The position numbers and the translations under genes were made by a program. This document shows, piece by piece, positions 9,295 through 18,540 of a DNA stretch of 64,000 nt; the first letter of the stretch is position 1, and every line of letters starts with the position of its first letter. This DNA comes from Candidatus Neomarinimicrobiota bacterium. Lineage in GTDB: Bacteria > Fidelibacterota > UBA8477 > JABMPR01. The notes below the pieces were generated by a model, which was not told the DNA's origin, made no database searches, and saw only the letters and a program-made list of their open reading frames with translations. The stretch lies in assembly GCA_016784545.1 (NCBI GenBank), contig JADHUM010000008.1:1-64000 (forward strand). The letters are read 5' to 3'.

Positions 9295-11064
9295 ATGCGA
9301 CTGAAACGAACAATGACCTGTGGTCAAGTTACAGCTGAAAATGTAAACGAAGAAGTCATCCTCAATGGATGGATTGCCAAAAACAGGGATCATGGTGGTG
9401 TGATTTTTCTGGATCTTCGTGATAGGTATGGTAAAACACAGGTAACTTTTAATCCAGATCTGGATGCAGAACTTGCTGCCGAAGCCAAGCGGCTCGGTAT
9501 GGAGGATGTTGTTGCTGTTCGAGGCACTGTCCGCCTCCGTCCTGACGGCAATGTGAATCCCAATATGCCCACAGGCACCATCGAAGTCGTCGCAACACAG
9601 CTTGAAGTATTGAATGAAGCCCAACCTCTCCCATTTTTGGTCTCAGACCGTGAAAGTGGCAGTGAGGATCTCCGTCTTGAGTATCGCTATCTGGAATTAC
9701 GTACTGCTGAGCTGCAGAAATTAATGGCCACCAGATCCAAAACGTATCAGAGCGCGCGCAGCAGATTAAATGCTGAAGGTTTTATGGAGTTTGAAACTCC
9801 CGTTCTCATGAAATCCACCCCTGAGGGCGCCAGGGATTACCTTGTACCCAGTCGTATTCACAAGGGTAAGTTTTATGCCCTTCCTCAATCTCCGCAGACC
9901 TATAAACAATTGCTCATGATTTCTGGATTTGATAAATACTTCCAAATCGTGAAATGTTTCAGGGATGAAGATTTGCGAGCAGATCGTCAACCAGAATTCA
10001 CCCAGATAGATATAGAAATGTCCTTTGTTGACCAGGATGATGTTCTGGGTGTAGCCACCCGCCTCGCTCGCGGCATATTTAAGGATATTCTTGATTACGA
10101 TTTGCCTGAAGTATTTCCCACAATGAAATACAAAGATGCCATGGAAATGTATGGCAGTGACAAACCAGATATTCGCTTTGATTTACCTCTGGTAGAGTTT
10201 GCTGACTACGCAGAAAAAACCGAGTTTGGCGTGTTCAAGGACAATCTGGCAGCCGGTGGACGGGTCAAAGCATTGGTCTTGAAAAATGCAGCTGATAAAT
10301 ATTCACGCAAGGCAACGGATGGTCTCACTGACTGGTTACGTACCTATTATGGGCTAAAGGGATTGGCTTTAGTAAAAATGGACCAGACTGCATTTAGTGC
10401 AGGTATCAGCAAGTTTTTCCCCGAAGCACTGCAGCAGGAGGTAATCAATGATCTCAAGCTGGAACACAATGATATCCTGTTCTTCGTGTCTGACACGGAA
10501 GCCAGAACGCTCCAGTCTCTGGGTGCCCTTCGCATTGAGTTGGCTAAACGTGAAAATCTGATTCCAGAAGGGCTTATCAAGCCGCTCTTCATTCTGGATT
10601 TCCCCTTGTTGGACTGGGACGAGGACAGCAAACGCTATATCGCCATGCATCATCCCTTCACATCACCCAATCCTGAGGATGTTGAATTAATGCAGACTGC
10701 CCCAGGAGATGTGAGAGCCCAGGCCTATGATCTGGTGATTAATGGCTATGAAGTGGCAGGGGGATCAATCAGAATTCACACCCGCGAAATGCAGAGCCGG
10801 ATGTTCCAGCTCATCGGTATGGATGAAGCAGAAGCTCAAGCCAGATTTGGATTTCTCCTCAAAGCCTTTAAGTATGGTGCGCCACCTCATGGTGGGATCG
10901 CCTTTGGGTTTGATCGCCTGATAATGTTGCTGGCTGGCACAGAGAATATCCGTGATGTCATCGCCTTTCCCAAGACGACTTCGGCATCTTCATTGATGGA
11001 TGAAGCGCCTTCGCTGGTAGATGCTCAACAACTCAAGGAACTTCATATCAAATTGGTAGAGTAA
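9295..11064 (+). CDS. aspS: Aspartyl-tRNA synthetase
   Basis: 589 residues, the normal bacterial length. It charges tRNA-Asp with aspartate using ATP. The N-terminal OB-fold anticodon-binding domain is followed by the class II catalytic core with the bacterial insertion domain; motif 2 appears as FRDEDLRADRQPEF and motif 3 as GIAFGFDRL. ATG at 9295 is chosen because the homologous start MRLKRT and a GGAG at 9284-9287 fit; the open frame runs 54 bases further upstream. Sequence alone does not show whether the enzyme is discriminating or also charges tRNA-Asn. Confidence 0.96.
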   Translation: MRLKRTMTCGQVTAENVNEEVILNGWIAKNRDHGGVIFLDLRDRYGKTQVTFNPDLDAELAAEAKRLGMEDVVAVRGTVRLRPDGNVNPNMPTGTIEVVATQLEVLNEAQPLPFLVSDRESGSEDLRLEYRYLELRTAELQKLMATRSKTYQSARSRLNAEGFMEFETPVLMKSTPEGARDYLVPSRIHKGKFYALPQSPQTYKQLLMISGFDKYFQIVKCFRDEDLRADRQPEFTQIDIEMSFVDQDDVLGVATRLARGIFKDILDYDLPEVFPTMKYKDAMEMYGSDKPDIRFDLPLVEFADYAEKTEFGVFKDNLAAGGRVKALVLKNAADKYSRKATDGLTDWLRTYYGLKGLALVKMDQTAFSAGISKFFPEALQQEVINDLKLEHNDILFFVSDTEARTLQSLGALRIELAKRENLIPEGLIKPLFILDFPLLDWDEDSKRYIAMHHPFTSPNPEDVELMQTAPGDVRAQAYDLVINGYEVAGGSIRIHTREMQSRMFQLIGMDEAEAQARFGFLLKAFKYGAPPHGGIAFGFDRLIMLLAGTENIRDVIAFPKTTSASSLMDEAPSLVDAQQLKELHIKLVE

Positions 11065-11205
11065 TTCGACTGAGTTGAACCAGCTTTATAGTTCCATAAA
11101 ATTGTTTGATTATGTATAACATTTCAGGTTGGTATTGAATAGATTCCTCAATCACTGACATGAAATGCCATATTATTTACTTATTGATGATCAAGGGATA
11201 GTTCA

Positions 11206-14133
11206 ATGAGACGGAAATCCATCCAGCTGATTCTATTTCTGGCAGTCCTAACTGTACCACTCTTGGGTGAATACTGGCAGCAATATGTCGAGTATAATAT
11301 GGATATATACTTAGACTCAGAACAGAAAACACTCAAAGCAACTTCTGAATTACTCTACGCGAATCATTCGCCTGATACGCTTGATCAGATTCTCATGCAT
11401 CTCTACCCCAATGCCTTCAATACGGGTACCATTGCGGAACAAGTGTGGAGTGGGTATGGTCAATCATTTGACGATGAAAAGGGCTGGACGGGTATCCGCA
11501 TTCAAAAAGCAGCCAGTGATTCAGTAGATCTTTCGTTTCTCATTCGAGATGATACTATTTTAGAAATAGAACTTAATCAGCACCTAATTCCAGGGGATAC
11601 ACTTGTATTCAACCTGGACTGGTTATTCATTATCCATCCCCATATCGATCGTGCTGGTTGGGAAGCCAACCAATTTGATTTCGCCCAATGGTATCCAAAA
11701 TTTGTGGTCTACGATGAGCATGGATGGCACGATGATCCTTTTGGGGATTGGGGAGAGTTTTATGGTGAGTTTGGAAAATATATAGTCAATCTGAATGTTC
11801 CAGCCGCGCAAATAGTTGCATCAACCGGAGTCGTCATAGATGGCGACCCAGGCTGGGATTCTGTGAGAGTTGATACTTCACAAGTATGGGAGGATTGGGT
11901 CGAAACATTCAAAGAGAAAAGAGATACTTACCTGACAGACATGGATAGCACCGAGCGACGCCAGGTAAGCTTTCTGGCAGAAAATGTACATGATTTCGCC
12001 TGGTCCTGTTCCCAGGATTATGTGTATGAGCACGGCATGTGGAATGGGATTGATGTCCATGTGTTATTCGACCTTGAAGGTGGTGAAGACTGGACAAAAG
12101 ATGTGGTGAGATGGGGTCAAAACTCACTGGAGTGGCTATCTGGAAAGTTTGGTATGTATACATGGCCCCAGATTACCCTTATCCAGGCTTTGCTCAGTGG
12201 TGGCATGGAATATCCCATGCTGATCATGGATGGGTCAGACAGTGAGAGTCTTGCAGTACATGAGATTGGCCATAATTGGTTTTATGGAATTTTTGGAAAT
12301 GATGAATTAGATGATCCATGGCTGGACGAAGGATTCACCACATTTCAAACTCGCTGGTACATGGAACATTATTATCCAGAAAATGGATATGAACTTTCAC
12401 GCGAATATATCACATCATTTGAGTCAGATCATTTACATCGCGAGATGTATGAAGAGGCAGAGCTAAAACCGGCTATTAGATATATCCTGTCCACGGCCAA
12501 TGAGCCCATGGCAACCCAAAGCTTCAATTATTCATATTATGGTTCTTATAGCAGTAACTCCTACGACAAGGCCTCAATAATGCTGGCTATGCTGAAAAAT
12601 TATTTAGGAGAAGAACGCTTTTTAGCTGGTATGAGACTTTACTTCTCTCGCTGGGCACTCAAGCATGTAAATGAAGACCGATTTGTCAAAGCCATGGAGG
12701 ATGGTTGTGGGGAAGAATTGGATTGGTTCTTTGATCAATGGCTACGCACCACCACTTTTGTGGACTATAAATTGGTTGATTGGTCTGTGGAGACCCATGA
12801 TCAGGATCATTTTACAACAGAAATAAATGTCGATAATATGGGCGGTATGTTTGTTCCCATCACAGCAACGATTTACAGCGAAGCAGGTGAGACCGTCTCT
12901 GCTCCATTAACCAATTTTCGGCATCGCTCAACCGGTACAATTATTGTGGAATCCAATTTTCGCCCGGTTCGAGTCTATCTTGATGCTGAAAATACCTTCT
13001 TCGACCTTGACCGACGCAACAATGATAGTCAGCGCAAGCGTGCTTTTCGTTATGATTATAAAGGCTGGGATGCCTACCCCGATGATAGAAATCTCTATCT
13101 CTGGAAACCAATTTTTGGTTATAACGACACTGCTGGACCTGGTTTAGGTATAAACATTAAAAGAGTCTATAGAAATACGGGAAATTTTACACAATTGGCC
13201 CTTGATTATAATTTGGAGTCGGGCAATCCTGATGTCTCCTTAAACTTCAGTCAACTTCAAGTCGGTCTTCCTTTCCAGGCAACCTGGTCTGGTACAGCAA
13301 AAATCTGGCGCTCCATGGTTTTCAGCTCTTTGGCCTACGAAATGAACTGGGCTAAGAAATACTGGAGGAACCCGATCCACTTTGTAACGCTTAAAATTGA
13401 AACAACTGATGCTAAACACGCTGAACTAGCTTCATCCGACCAGATCGGACTGACAAGACTGGGTTTACAGTATGAATTACAGAAAGTTATGTTCTCCGGA
13501 GACTATGGCTTTAGTGTGAGTTTCTTTACTTCCCCGGCTAGTTTGGGGAGTTATGGAAAGGATTTTAATCAACTAAACTTCATGAGTAGCTGGAGTAAGA
13601 GTTTTACATATTTCCACTTTAATAATCGCTCAAATTTTTTGGCTAATTCAAGGGCAACTCCGAATCTCATCAAGAGTCGGGTTGCATCACAGGATTTACG
13701 ATCTGTCTATTTGGATAGGGGAGCTACCAGTCTTTATGGGATAGAAGATGCCGAGATGATTGGCTCTCATTATTATCTCAGAGGTGGCGGGCGAATGAGA
13801 GCTTACACTGACTCTTTGGATCAACCCAAGAATTTTATCTGGTCAAACAATTTGGATCTAACCTTCAAAAGCATACCCCATATGCCAAAATCATTGGATG
13901 TGGGGATATTTTTTGATCTGGGACAAATTACCGACGATGCCAGGGACTGGGATAATGTTGGTGATGTGGGGTTTGCACTCACCTATGGGCCGAAATGGAA
14001 ACGCACAAGTTGGATTTCGACATGGTTTCGTCCCTTTCATATGAAATTTGAACTGAGTATTTTAAGATATGAAGATACTGGCTGGGTTAGCACACTCAAT
14101 TCAAATCAATGGCTTTTTACCATTTCCAATTAA
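11206..14133 (+). CDS. M1-family zinc metallopeptidase fused to C-terminal barrel-like region
   Basis: 975 residues with a signal peptide (cut near LLGE). The N-terminal beta-domain and thermolysin-like catalytic domain carry the zinc site HEIGH at 352-356 and the third ligand Glu375 (HExxH-x18-E), with W-L-D-E-G-F-T around it, as in M1 aminopeptidases. After about residue 620 the sequence changes character: P-I-F-G-Y-N, alternating aromatic beta strands, and a YYLRGGG segment resembling outer-membrane surface-antigen barrels, to the end. The protease may thus be anchored in the outer membrane. The GAMEN substrate motif appears as GGMEYP, a variant seen in distant M1 members. AAGGGA lies before the ATG. 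Confidence 0.82.
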   Translation: MRRKSIQLILFLAVLTVPLLGEYWQQYVEYNMDIYLDSEQKTLKATSELLYANHSPDTLDQILMHLYPNAFNTGTIAEQVWSGYGQSFDDEKGWTGIRIQKAASDSVDLSFLIRDDTILEIELNQHLIPGDTLVFNLDWLFIIHPHIDRAGWEANQFDFAQWYPKFVVYDEHGWHDDPFGDWGEFYGEFGKYIVNLNVPAAQIVASTGVVIDGDPGWDSVRVDTSQVWEDWVETFKEKRDTYLTDMDSTERRQVSFLAENVHDFAWSCSQDYVYEHGMWNGIDVHVLFDLEGGEDWTKDVVRWGQNSLEWLSGKFGMYTWPQITLIQALLSGGMEYPMLIMDGSDSESLAVHEIGHNWFYGIFGNDELDDPWLDEGFTTFQTRWYMEHYYPENGYELSREYITSFESDHLHREMYEEAELKPAIRYILSTANEPMATQSFNYSYYGSYSSNSYDKASIMLAMLKNYLGEERFLAGMRLYFSRWALKHVNEDRFVKAMEDGCGEELDWFFDQWLRTTTFVDYKLVDWSVETHDQDHFTTEINVDNMGGMFVPITATIYSEAGETVSAPLTNFRHRSTGTIIVESNFRPVRVYLDAENTFFDLDRRNNDSQRKRAFRYDYKGWDAYPDDRNLYLWKPIFGYNDTAGPGLGINIKRVYRNTGNFTQLALDYNLESGNPDVSLNFSQLQVGLPFQATWSGTAKIWRSMVFSSLAYEMNWAKKYWRNPIHFVTLKIETTDAKHAELASSDQIGLTRLGLQYELQKVMFSGDYGFSVSFFTSPASLGSYGKDFNQLNFMSSWSKSFTYFHFNNRSNFLANSRATPNLIKSRVASQDLRSVYLDRGATSLYGIEDAEMIGSHYYLRGGGRMRAYTDSLDQPKNFIWSNNLDLTFKSIPHMPKSLDVGIFFDLGQITDDARDWDNVGDVGFALTYGPKWKRTSWISTWFRPFHMKFELSILRYEDTGWVSTLNSNQWLFTISN

Positions 14134-14153
14134 AGAAAAATACGGAACCACAG

Positions 14154-16406
14154 ATGATTAAAAATTTATACACACTCCTCTTCTTCCTATTTGCAGTCCA
14201 AACTGGAGTCGCTCAGGAAACCTATGATAAAATCAGAATTTGGTCTGACGATACCCCTGAAATTATCTCTACCCTCCTTAGACAAGGCGTGGACCCTGAA
14301 GGCCTGGATGTTCGACCTGGTGTGTATGTTGACGCTATTGTAAATCAGGTTGAAAAGCTGGATGTGGAAAGTCAGGGATTGGTTGTAGAGGATTTGATCC
14401 TGGATATTAGTGCTTATTATGCCTCTCGTTTGAGTCAGGGAGCTTCAAGGGAACTGGGTTATGGGAGCATGGGCGGTTACTTAACTTTTGAAGAGATAGT
14501 GGCCAGTATGGATTCACTTCATTCAAGTTTCCCGGAGATCGTCTCGGCCAAGCAAAGCATCGGGCTTAGTCTTGAAGGACGGGATATATGGGCTTTCCAG
14601 ATATCAGATACTCCTGATTCAACAAATGGTGACCCGGAAGTTTTCTTCAATTCCCTCATTCATGCACGTGAACCGGCTGCCATGATGACTCTGATGCATT
14701 TTGCCTGGTCTCTGGCAGAGCAATACAATCTGGACCCAGCCCTGTCATATCTGGTGAATGAAAGAGAAATATGGTTCGTACCTGTCGTCAATCCAGATGG
14801 GTACACCTATAATCAACTAACCAATCCAAATGGTGGAGGAATGCACCGCAAAAACCGACGTCCAGGATGTACCAGCTCACCAGGTGTCGATTTAAATAGA
14901 AACTGGGGCTTCCAGTGGGGTTTTGATGATGAGGGCTCCAGTCCTGACCCATGTGGAGCTACCTATCGGGGAGATGATCCTTTCTCTGAACCCGAGACCC
15001 AAGTTGTGAGAGATTTTGTCCTCGGACATGATTTTCAGACCGTATTCAATTACCATAGCTATGGCAATTTACTCATTAAACCCTTTGGCTACGATGAATC
15101 GGTGGCATTACCCACACCAGACGGCGAGATATATGCCCAAATGGGCCCAGATCTTGTCAGAGAAAATAATTATCTGTTTGGAACCGGCACAGAGACAGTC
15201 GGCTACATAGTGAATGGTGATGCTGTAGATTACATGTATGGTGAATTGGGCATTATTAACTTCACCCCGGAGGTCGGCGCTGGATCAGAGGGAGGCTTTT
15301 GGCCACCTACAGGGCTGATATTTGAACTGGCTGAGGACAATATTGGTATGAATGTTCATCTCGCTGGGTGTGCCGGTAGCTGGATAGAAGTGAAAAATTT
15401 TGAGTTTCTCACTCACAGTCCTCTGGAATATGGTGATATTGTGAACTGTGAACTCAGCGTCATGAACAAGGGCCTCGGCTCGGAAAATACTACGGCTATG
15501 CTATACATAAGCTCGCCAGACAACAGCATTATCCCATCACATAATTCCATTGATGTTTCAGGCCTATCATCTCAGGCCATGCATGACTATGGAACCGACA
15601 GTTTAAGCTTCGAGATCAACGCCCAATCTGGTGAAATTGCTCAGCTTGTATTATCCATTGAAATGGCTGGTTATGAGATCGGGGTAGATACACTTCAGTG
15701 GATCATTGGGCGTCCTGATACGATATTTTTTGACGATTTCGAAACAGATGCCTCAAATTGGATCTCTGAAACCTGGGGGATTGAAATCGGAGCTGATGGG
15801 CTGAGGCGATATATGACAGATTCTCCATCAGGTTTTTACGATGCGGAAACCACCTCAGATATCATTCTCAGTGACCCCCTGGATCTTAGAGGATATAGTA
15901 ATCCAGTCCTTCAATTTGATGCCAGTTGGGATATAGAATTCGGCTGGGATTTTTGTCAAGTATTGGCCTCGGCTGATGGGGGCATAAACTGGTCAGCCCT
16001 GCGTGGTGAGTTCACGACTCCTGGAAATGGAAGTTCTGTCCAGCCGCTGGGAGAACATGGGTATCATGGAACTCAGGGATGGATTGAAGACCAGCTCTCA
16101 CTATCCCAATTTGAAGGAACCCCCTCTCTCACATTGGCCTTTCAATTGGTAAGTGATACGTATTTTGAGGGTGATGGATTTAAAGTCGACAACCTGGCTG
16201 TACTGGGTTGGGGATCTGGTTTTGTTTTAGGTGATGTTACCAGGGATGGTGAAATCAATGTATCTGATGCTGTTTTTCTATTAGAAGCCATCATATCAAA
16301 CCTTGAACTAGATGACGAGCTTCAAGAATTAGCTGACACCAATAGGGATACCTTCATTGACATCAGAGACTTGGTTATTCTGGTTGAATTGATACTGGAG
16401 CAATAA
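14154..16406 (+). CDS. M14-family zinc carboxypeptidase with C-terminal dockerin-like repeats
   Basis: 750 residues. ATG at 14154 gives a signal peptide cut near GVAQ; the frame is open further upstream into the previous gene. The M14 domain has zinc ligands His170 and Glu173 (HAREP), His301 (NYHSYG) and the catalytic Glu at 373 (TPEVGAG), plus the NRNW substrate-binding segment. Beta-sandwich domains follow. The final 60 residues hold two dockerin-type calcium loops (D-x-T-x-D-x-E-I-N and D-T-N-R-D). It probably degrades peptides outside the cytoplasm. It begins 20 bases after the M1 peptidase, so the two proteases are likely coexpressed. No cohesin is seen in the window. Confidence 0.86.
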   Translation: MIKNLYTLLFFLFAVQTGVAQETYDKIRIWSDDTPEIISTLLRQGVDPEGLDVRPGVYVDAIVNQVEKLDVESQGLVVEDLILDISAYYASRLSQGASRELGYGSMGGYLTFEEIVASMDSLHSSFPEIVSAKQSIGLSLEGRDIWAFQISDTPDSTNGDPEVFFNSLIHAREPAAMMTLMHFAWSLAEQYNLDPALSYLVNEREIWFVPVVNPDGYTYNQLTNPNGGGMHRKNRRPGCTSSPGVDLNRNWGFQWGFDDEGSSPDPCGATYRGDDPFSEPETQVVRDFVLGHDFQTVFNYHSYGNLLIKPFGYDESVALPTPDGEIYAQMGPDLVRENNYLFGTGTETVGYIVNGDAVDYMYGELGIINFTPEVGAGSEGGFWPPTGLIFELAEDNIGMNVHLAGCAGSWIEVKNFEFLTHSPLEYGDIVNCELSVMNKGLGSENTTAMLYISSPDNSIIPSHNSIDVSGLSSQAMHDYGTDSLSFEINAQSGEIAQLVLSIEMAGYEIGVDTLQWIIGRPDTIFFDDFETDASNWISETWGIEIGADGLRRYMTDSPSGFYDAETTSDIILSDPLDLRGYSNPVLQFDASWDIEFGWDFCQVLASADGGINWSALRGEFTTPGNGSSVQPLGEHGYHGTQGWIEDQLSLSQFEGTPSLTLAFQLVSDTYFEGDGFKVDNLAVLGWGSGFVLGDVTRDGEINVSDAVFLLEAIISNLELDDELQELADTNRDTFIDIRDLVILVELILEQ

Positions 16407-16566
16407 GTGAAACATCGTTTTTGGACCCTGGCATTTCCCCTGATATAAGCTTTACATAATAAAACTAGAATTGTTTAAACAGCATTTGTAATAGTTGAGT
16501 ATTGCAAGCTATATTTGGCCGTTTTTCAGGAGGGGGGGTAATTACAATGGGGAAGGCTATATCGCT

Positions 16567-17421
16567 TTGCGACAATTTGTTTTTATATTTTTATCAACCA
16601 TTTTAATCTCTTGCTCCTCAACTGATATTCCTGCAATACCTGACACAGCATTCCCAGTAGAAATCAATATTGAAAATGCCGATAGCCTCTGGTTATTGAG
16701 GGCTGACAAAGCAAATGCGGAATATGCTCTAGAACTTTTTCGGCAGCTATCAGAATCTGACTCAACATCTATTCAGCTCTGGGCAAAACTTTCCAAAGCC
16801 TATTATTTTCGTGGCCAATATTTGACTGAATCGCCACTGAAAAGAGATAGTCTTTTCCTGAGGGGTTATGAAGTCAGCCAGACAGTTCTCAGGCAGAATA
16901 GTGACTACCGAAATCTTCTCTTTTCAACGGGTGAAGAGAGTATGGCGGTACGTGGACTCGACAAAAACTCCCTTGAAGCGCTTTATTGGGGTTTGGCCAA
17001 CTATGGACAATGGCTGGCCACAAAAAGTAGTTTGGTTAGAATGGGACAGCGAGAGCACATATGGGCAACCCTGGAGCATATCCATGACCTGGATTCGACG
17101 TTTTACTACGGAGCATACTATCGCTATAAAGGTGCTTTATTGGGACGAGATCCAGAAACAGAAAATGATACAACTGGTATGCGGAAAGCTTTTGATGAAG
17201 CAATCAGAGTTTCACCCAACTATCTGGGGAACTATACACTCATGGCTCAATACTACTGTCCCAAGACCCAGGATAAAAATCTCTTTTACAACCTCTTAAC
17301 GAGGGTAATAACAACGACACCCAACCCAGACCTCCCATATTATCCTGAAAATCTCTATGAGAAGGTGCTGGCTGAAAGATTAATGATCAAAGCAGAAAAG
17401 GAAAACTGGTTTACTCAATGA
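16567..17421 (+). CDS. TatT-like (TRAP-associated) TPR lipoprotein
   Basis: 284 residues. I choose TTG at 16567 because it follows GGGGAAGG and yields a minimal lipoprotein signal, MRQFVFIFLSTILISC, with Cys16 as the lipidated residue. An ATG at 16547 after the G-rich tract is out of frame. The helical body, and especially the stretch FYYGAYYRYKGALL followed by SPNYLGNYTLMAQYY, matches the TatT family of helical-repeat lipoproteins described with TRAP transporters (Treponema Tp0956). No DctP, DctQ or DctM homologue is nearby, so its transport role is unproven. It overlaps the next small gene by 4 bases. Confidence 0.65.
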   Translation: MRQFVFIFLSTILISCSSTDIPAIPDTAFPVEINIENADSLWLLRADKANAEYALELFRQLSESDSTSIQLWAKLSKAYYFRGQYLTESPLKRDSLFLRGYEVSQTVLRQNSDYRNLLFSTGEESMAVRGLDKNSLEALYWGLANYGQWLATKSSLVRMGQREHIWATLEHIHDLDSTFYYGAYYRYKGALLGRDPETENDTTGMRKAFDEAIRVSPNYLGNYTLMAQYYCPKTQDKNLFYNLLTRVITTTPNPDLPYYPENLYEKVLAERLMIKAEKENWFTQ

Positions 17422-17594
17422 AATCATTTCGAGGGGAAAAACAAAAGGAAAGTGCATCAGTTCAAATCATCATTACTGTACTGGCGTTGTTAACAACCAT
17501 CCTGTTGGCAAACTTTATGCGGGGTGATACCAAGGGGAATAGCTCCCAAATCAAAAAGACCACCTGGGAATCTTCAGTAATTCAATTGCCCTGA
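17418..17594 (+). CDS. Small single-pass membrane protein, 58 residues
   Basis: Starts at ATG 17418, overlapping the stop of the TatT-like gene as ATGA, and ends at TGA 17594. There is one hydrophobic helix (about residues 15-33) between a basic N-terminus, MKSFRGEKQK, and a polar C-terminal tail. The overlap and consistent membrane character support a real gene translationally coupled to the TatT-like lipoprotein. No family is recognised. It could be a small membrane anchor or scaffold for the lipoprotein. Confidence 0.5.
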   Translation: MKSFRGEKQKESASVQIIITVLALLTTILLANFMRGDTKGNSSQIKKTTWESSVIQLP

Positions 17595-17609
17595 TTTTCA
17601 AGTGGTAGA

Positions 17610-18524
17610 TTAAAACTGAAACGGAGGCTTTTCCATTTTAGAAAGGGCATTCCGCAATTTTTCTTCGTCCAGGGCGAAGACTCTCTCCTGCTTCAAACTC
17701 TGGGCAATACTTGTGTATTCATCTGATTTAAAATATTGCTTCAAGTGACTCTGGATGGGAATGATTTGTCGACGGGGTTCCCATATTTGCGGTTGACCTG
17801 TTTCAATATTGATGATGCTATCAGTGGCACTGGCCCATGCGATTACAGCCAGTCGATATTTTTTCCATAAATCCTGAGCAATTTGGTAAACCAGAGCTTG
17901 AACATAGGGGCTTAAAAATACGAAGCGTTTGCTGAAGATGAGGCCGGTGTGAAAATACTCTGGAACATTGATAATTCCATCAACCTGAAGATGACGCCCC
18001 ATAAGGGTAAACAGGGCCATCAATTGATCTCCAAGCCCTAAACCTGGATAGCTTTGACCAGGAAGCGGGTGTCTCCGATTGGAAAATATGGCCTTTGGGT
18101 TCTGTAACAGGAGCCACTCTATGGTTAGAACTTTTAGCTGAAGGCCATACTCATTTTCTGCATCGATGTCCTTGGGAACCAGATGCTGGTACCTGGCGAC
18201 AAAATCCATGACCATGTGATGGCGATCGCGGGTTCGTCCATTGTAGATGGTTAACCTGTGTCGGAAGGGATCCTTTGTGTCCACCACAACATCAAGGTGC
18301 CTGATCCCACGATGGCGGGCCTGCCGATCCAGTCCAAAGCGTTCGATGACAAATTTGATTCCATCTTTAGAATACTTCCCAAGGAAGAGTGAGTTTGAGT
18401 TTCTACTTGATCTATCAGTAAAAAAATTATCCCAGCTTAAATCTTCCTGCGAAAAATTGCTGGTCAGATCCAGCGGTGATATTCGCTGGGCGATTTTCTT
18501 ATATTTGCGATCAAACTTATTCAT
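17610..18524 (-). CDS. Conserved-looking protein of unknown function
   Basis: 304 residues, cytoplasmic by appearance: no signal peptide, no transmembrane helix, basic and His-rich. Visible segments include RHRGIRHLDVVVD, YNGRTRDRHHMVMDF and YPGLGLGDQLMALF. These are specific enough to suggest an enzyme or ligand-binding fold, but I do not recognise the family. It starts 16 bases after the porin gene of the RND cluster on the same strand, so it is probably the last gene of that operon. The start ATG lacks a clear ribosome binding site, which suits translation after the upstream gene. Confidence 0.6.
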   Translation of the reverse strand: MNKFDRKYKKIAQRISPLDLTSNFSQEDLSWDNFFTDRSSRNSNSLFLGKYSKDGIKFVIERFGLDRQARHRGIRHLDVVVDTKDPFRHRLTIYNGRTRDRHHMVMDFVARYQHLVPKDIDAENEYGLQLKVLTIEWLLLQNPKAIFSNRRHPLPGQSYPGLGLGDQLMALFTLMGRHLQVDGIINVPEYFHTGLIFSKRFVFLSPYVQALVYQIAQDLWKKYRLAVIAWASATDSIINIETGQPQIWEPRRQIIPIQSHLKQYFKSDEYTSIAQSLKQERVFALDEEKLRNALSKMEKPPFQF

Positions 18525-18540
18525 TTATTGGTATAATATC

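Noticed and set aside
16547-16606. ATG with a strong G-rich Shine-Dalgarno as start of the TatT-like gene
   Set aside because: It is out of frame and ends after 19 codons; only a frameshift or sequencing error in the G run would rescue it.
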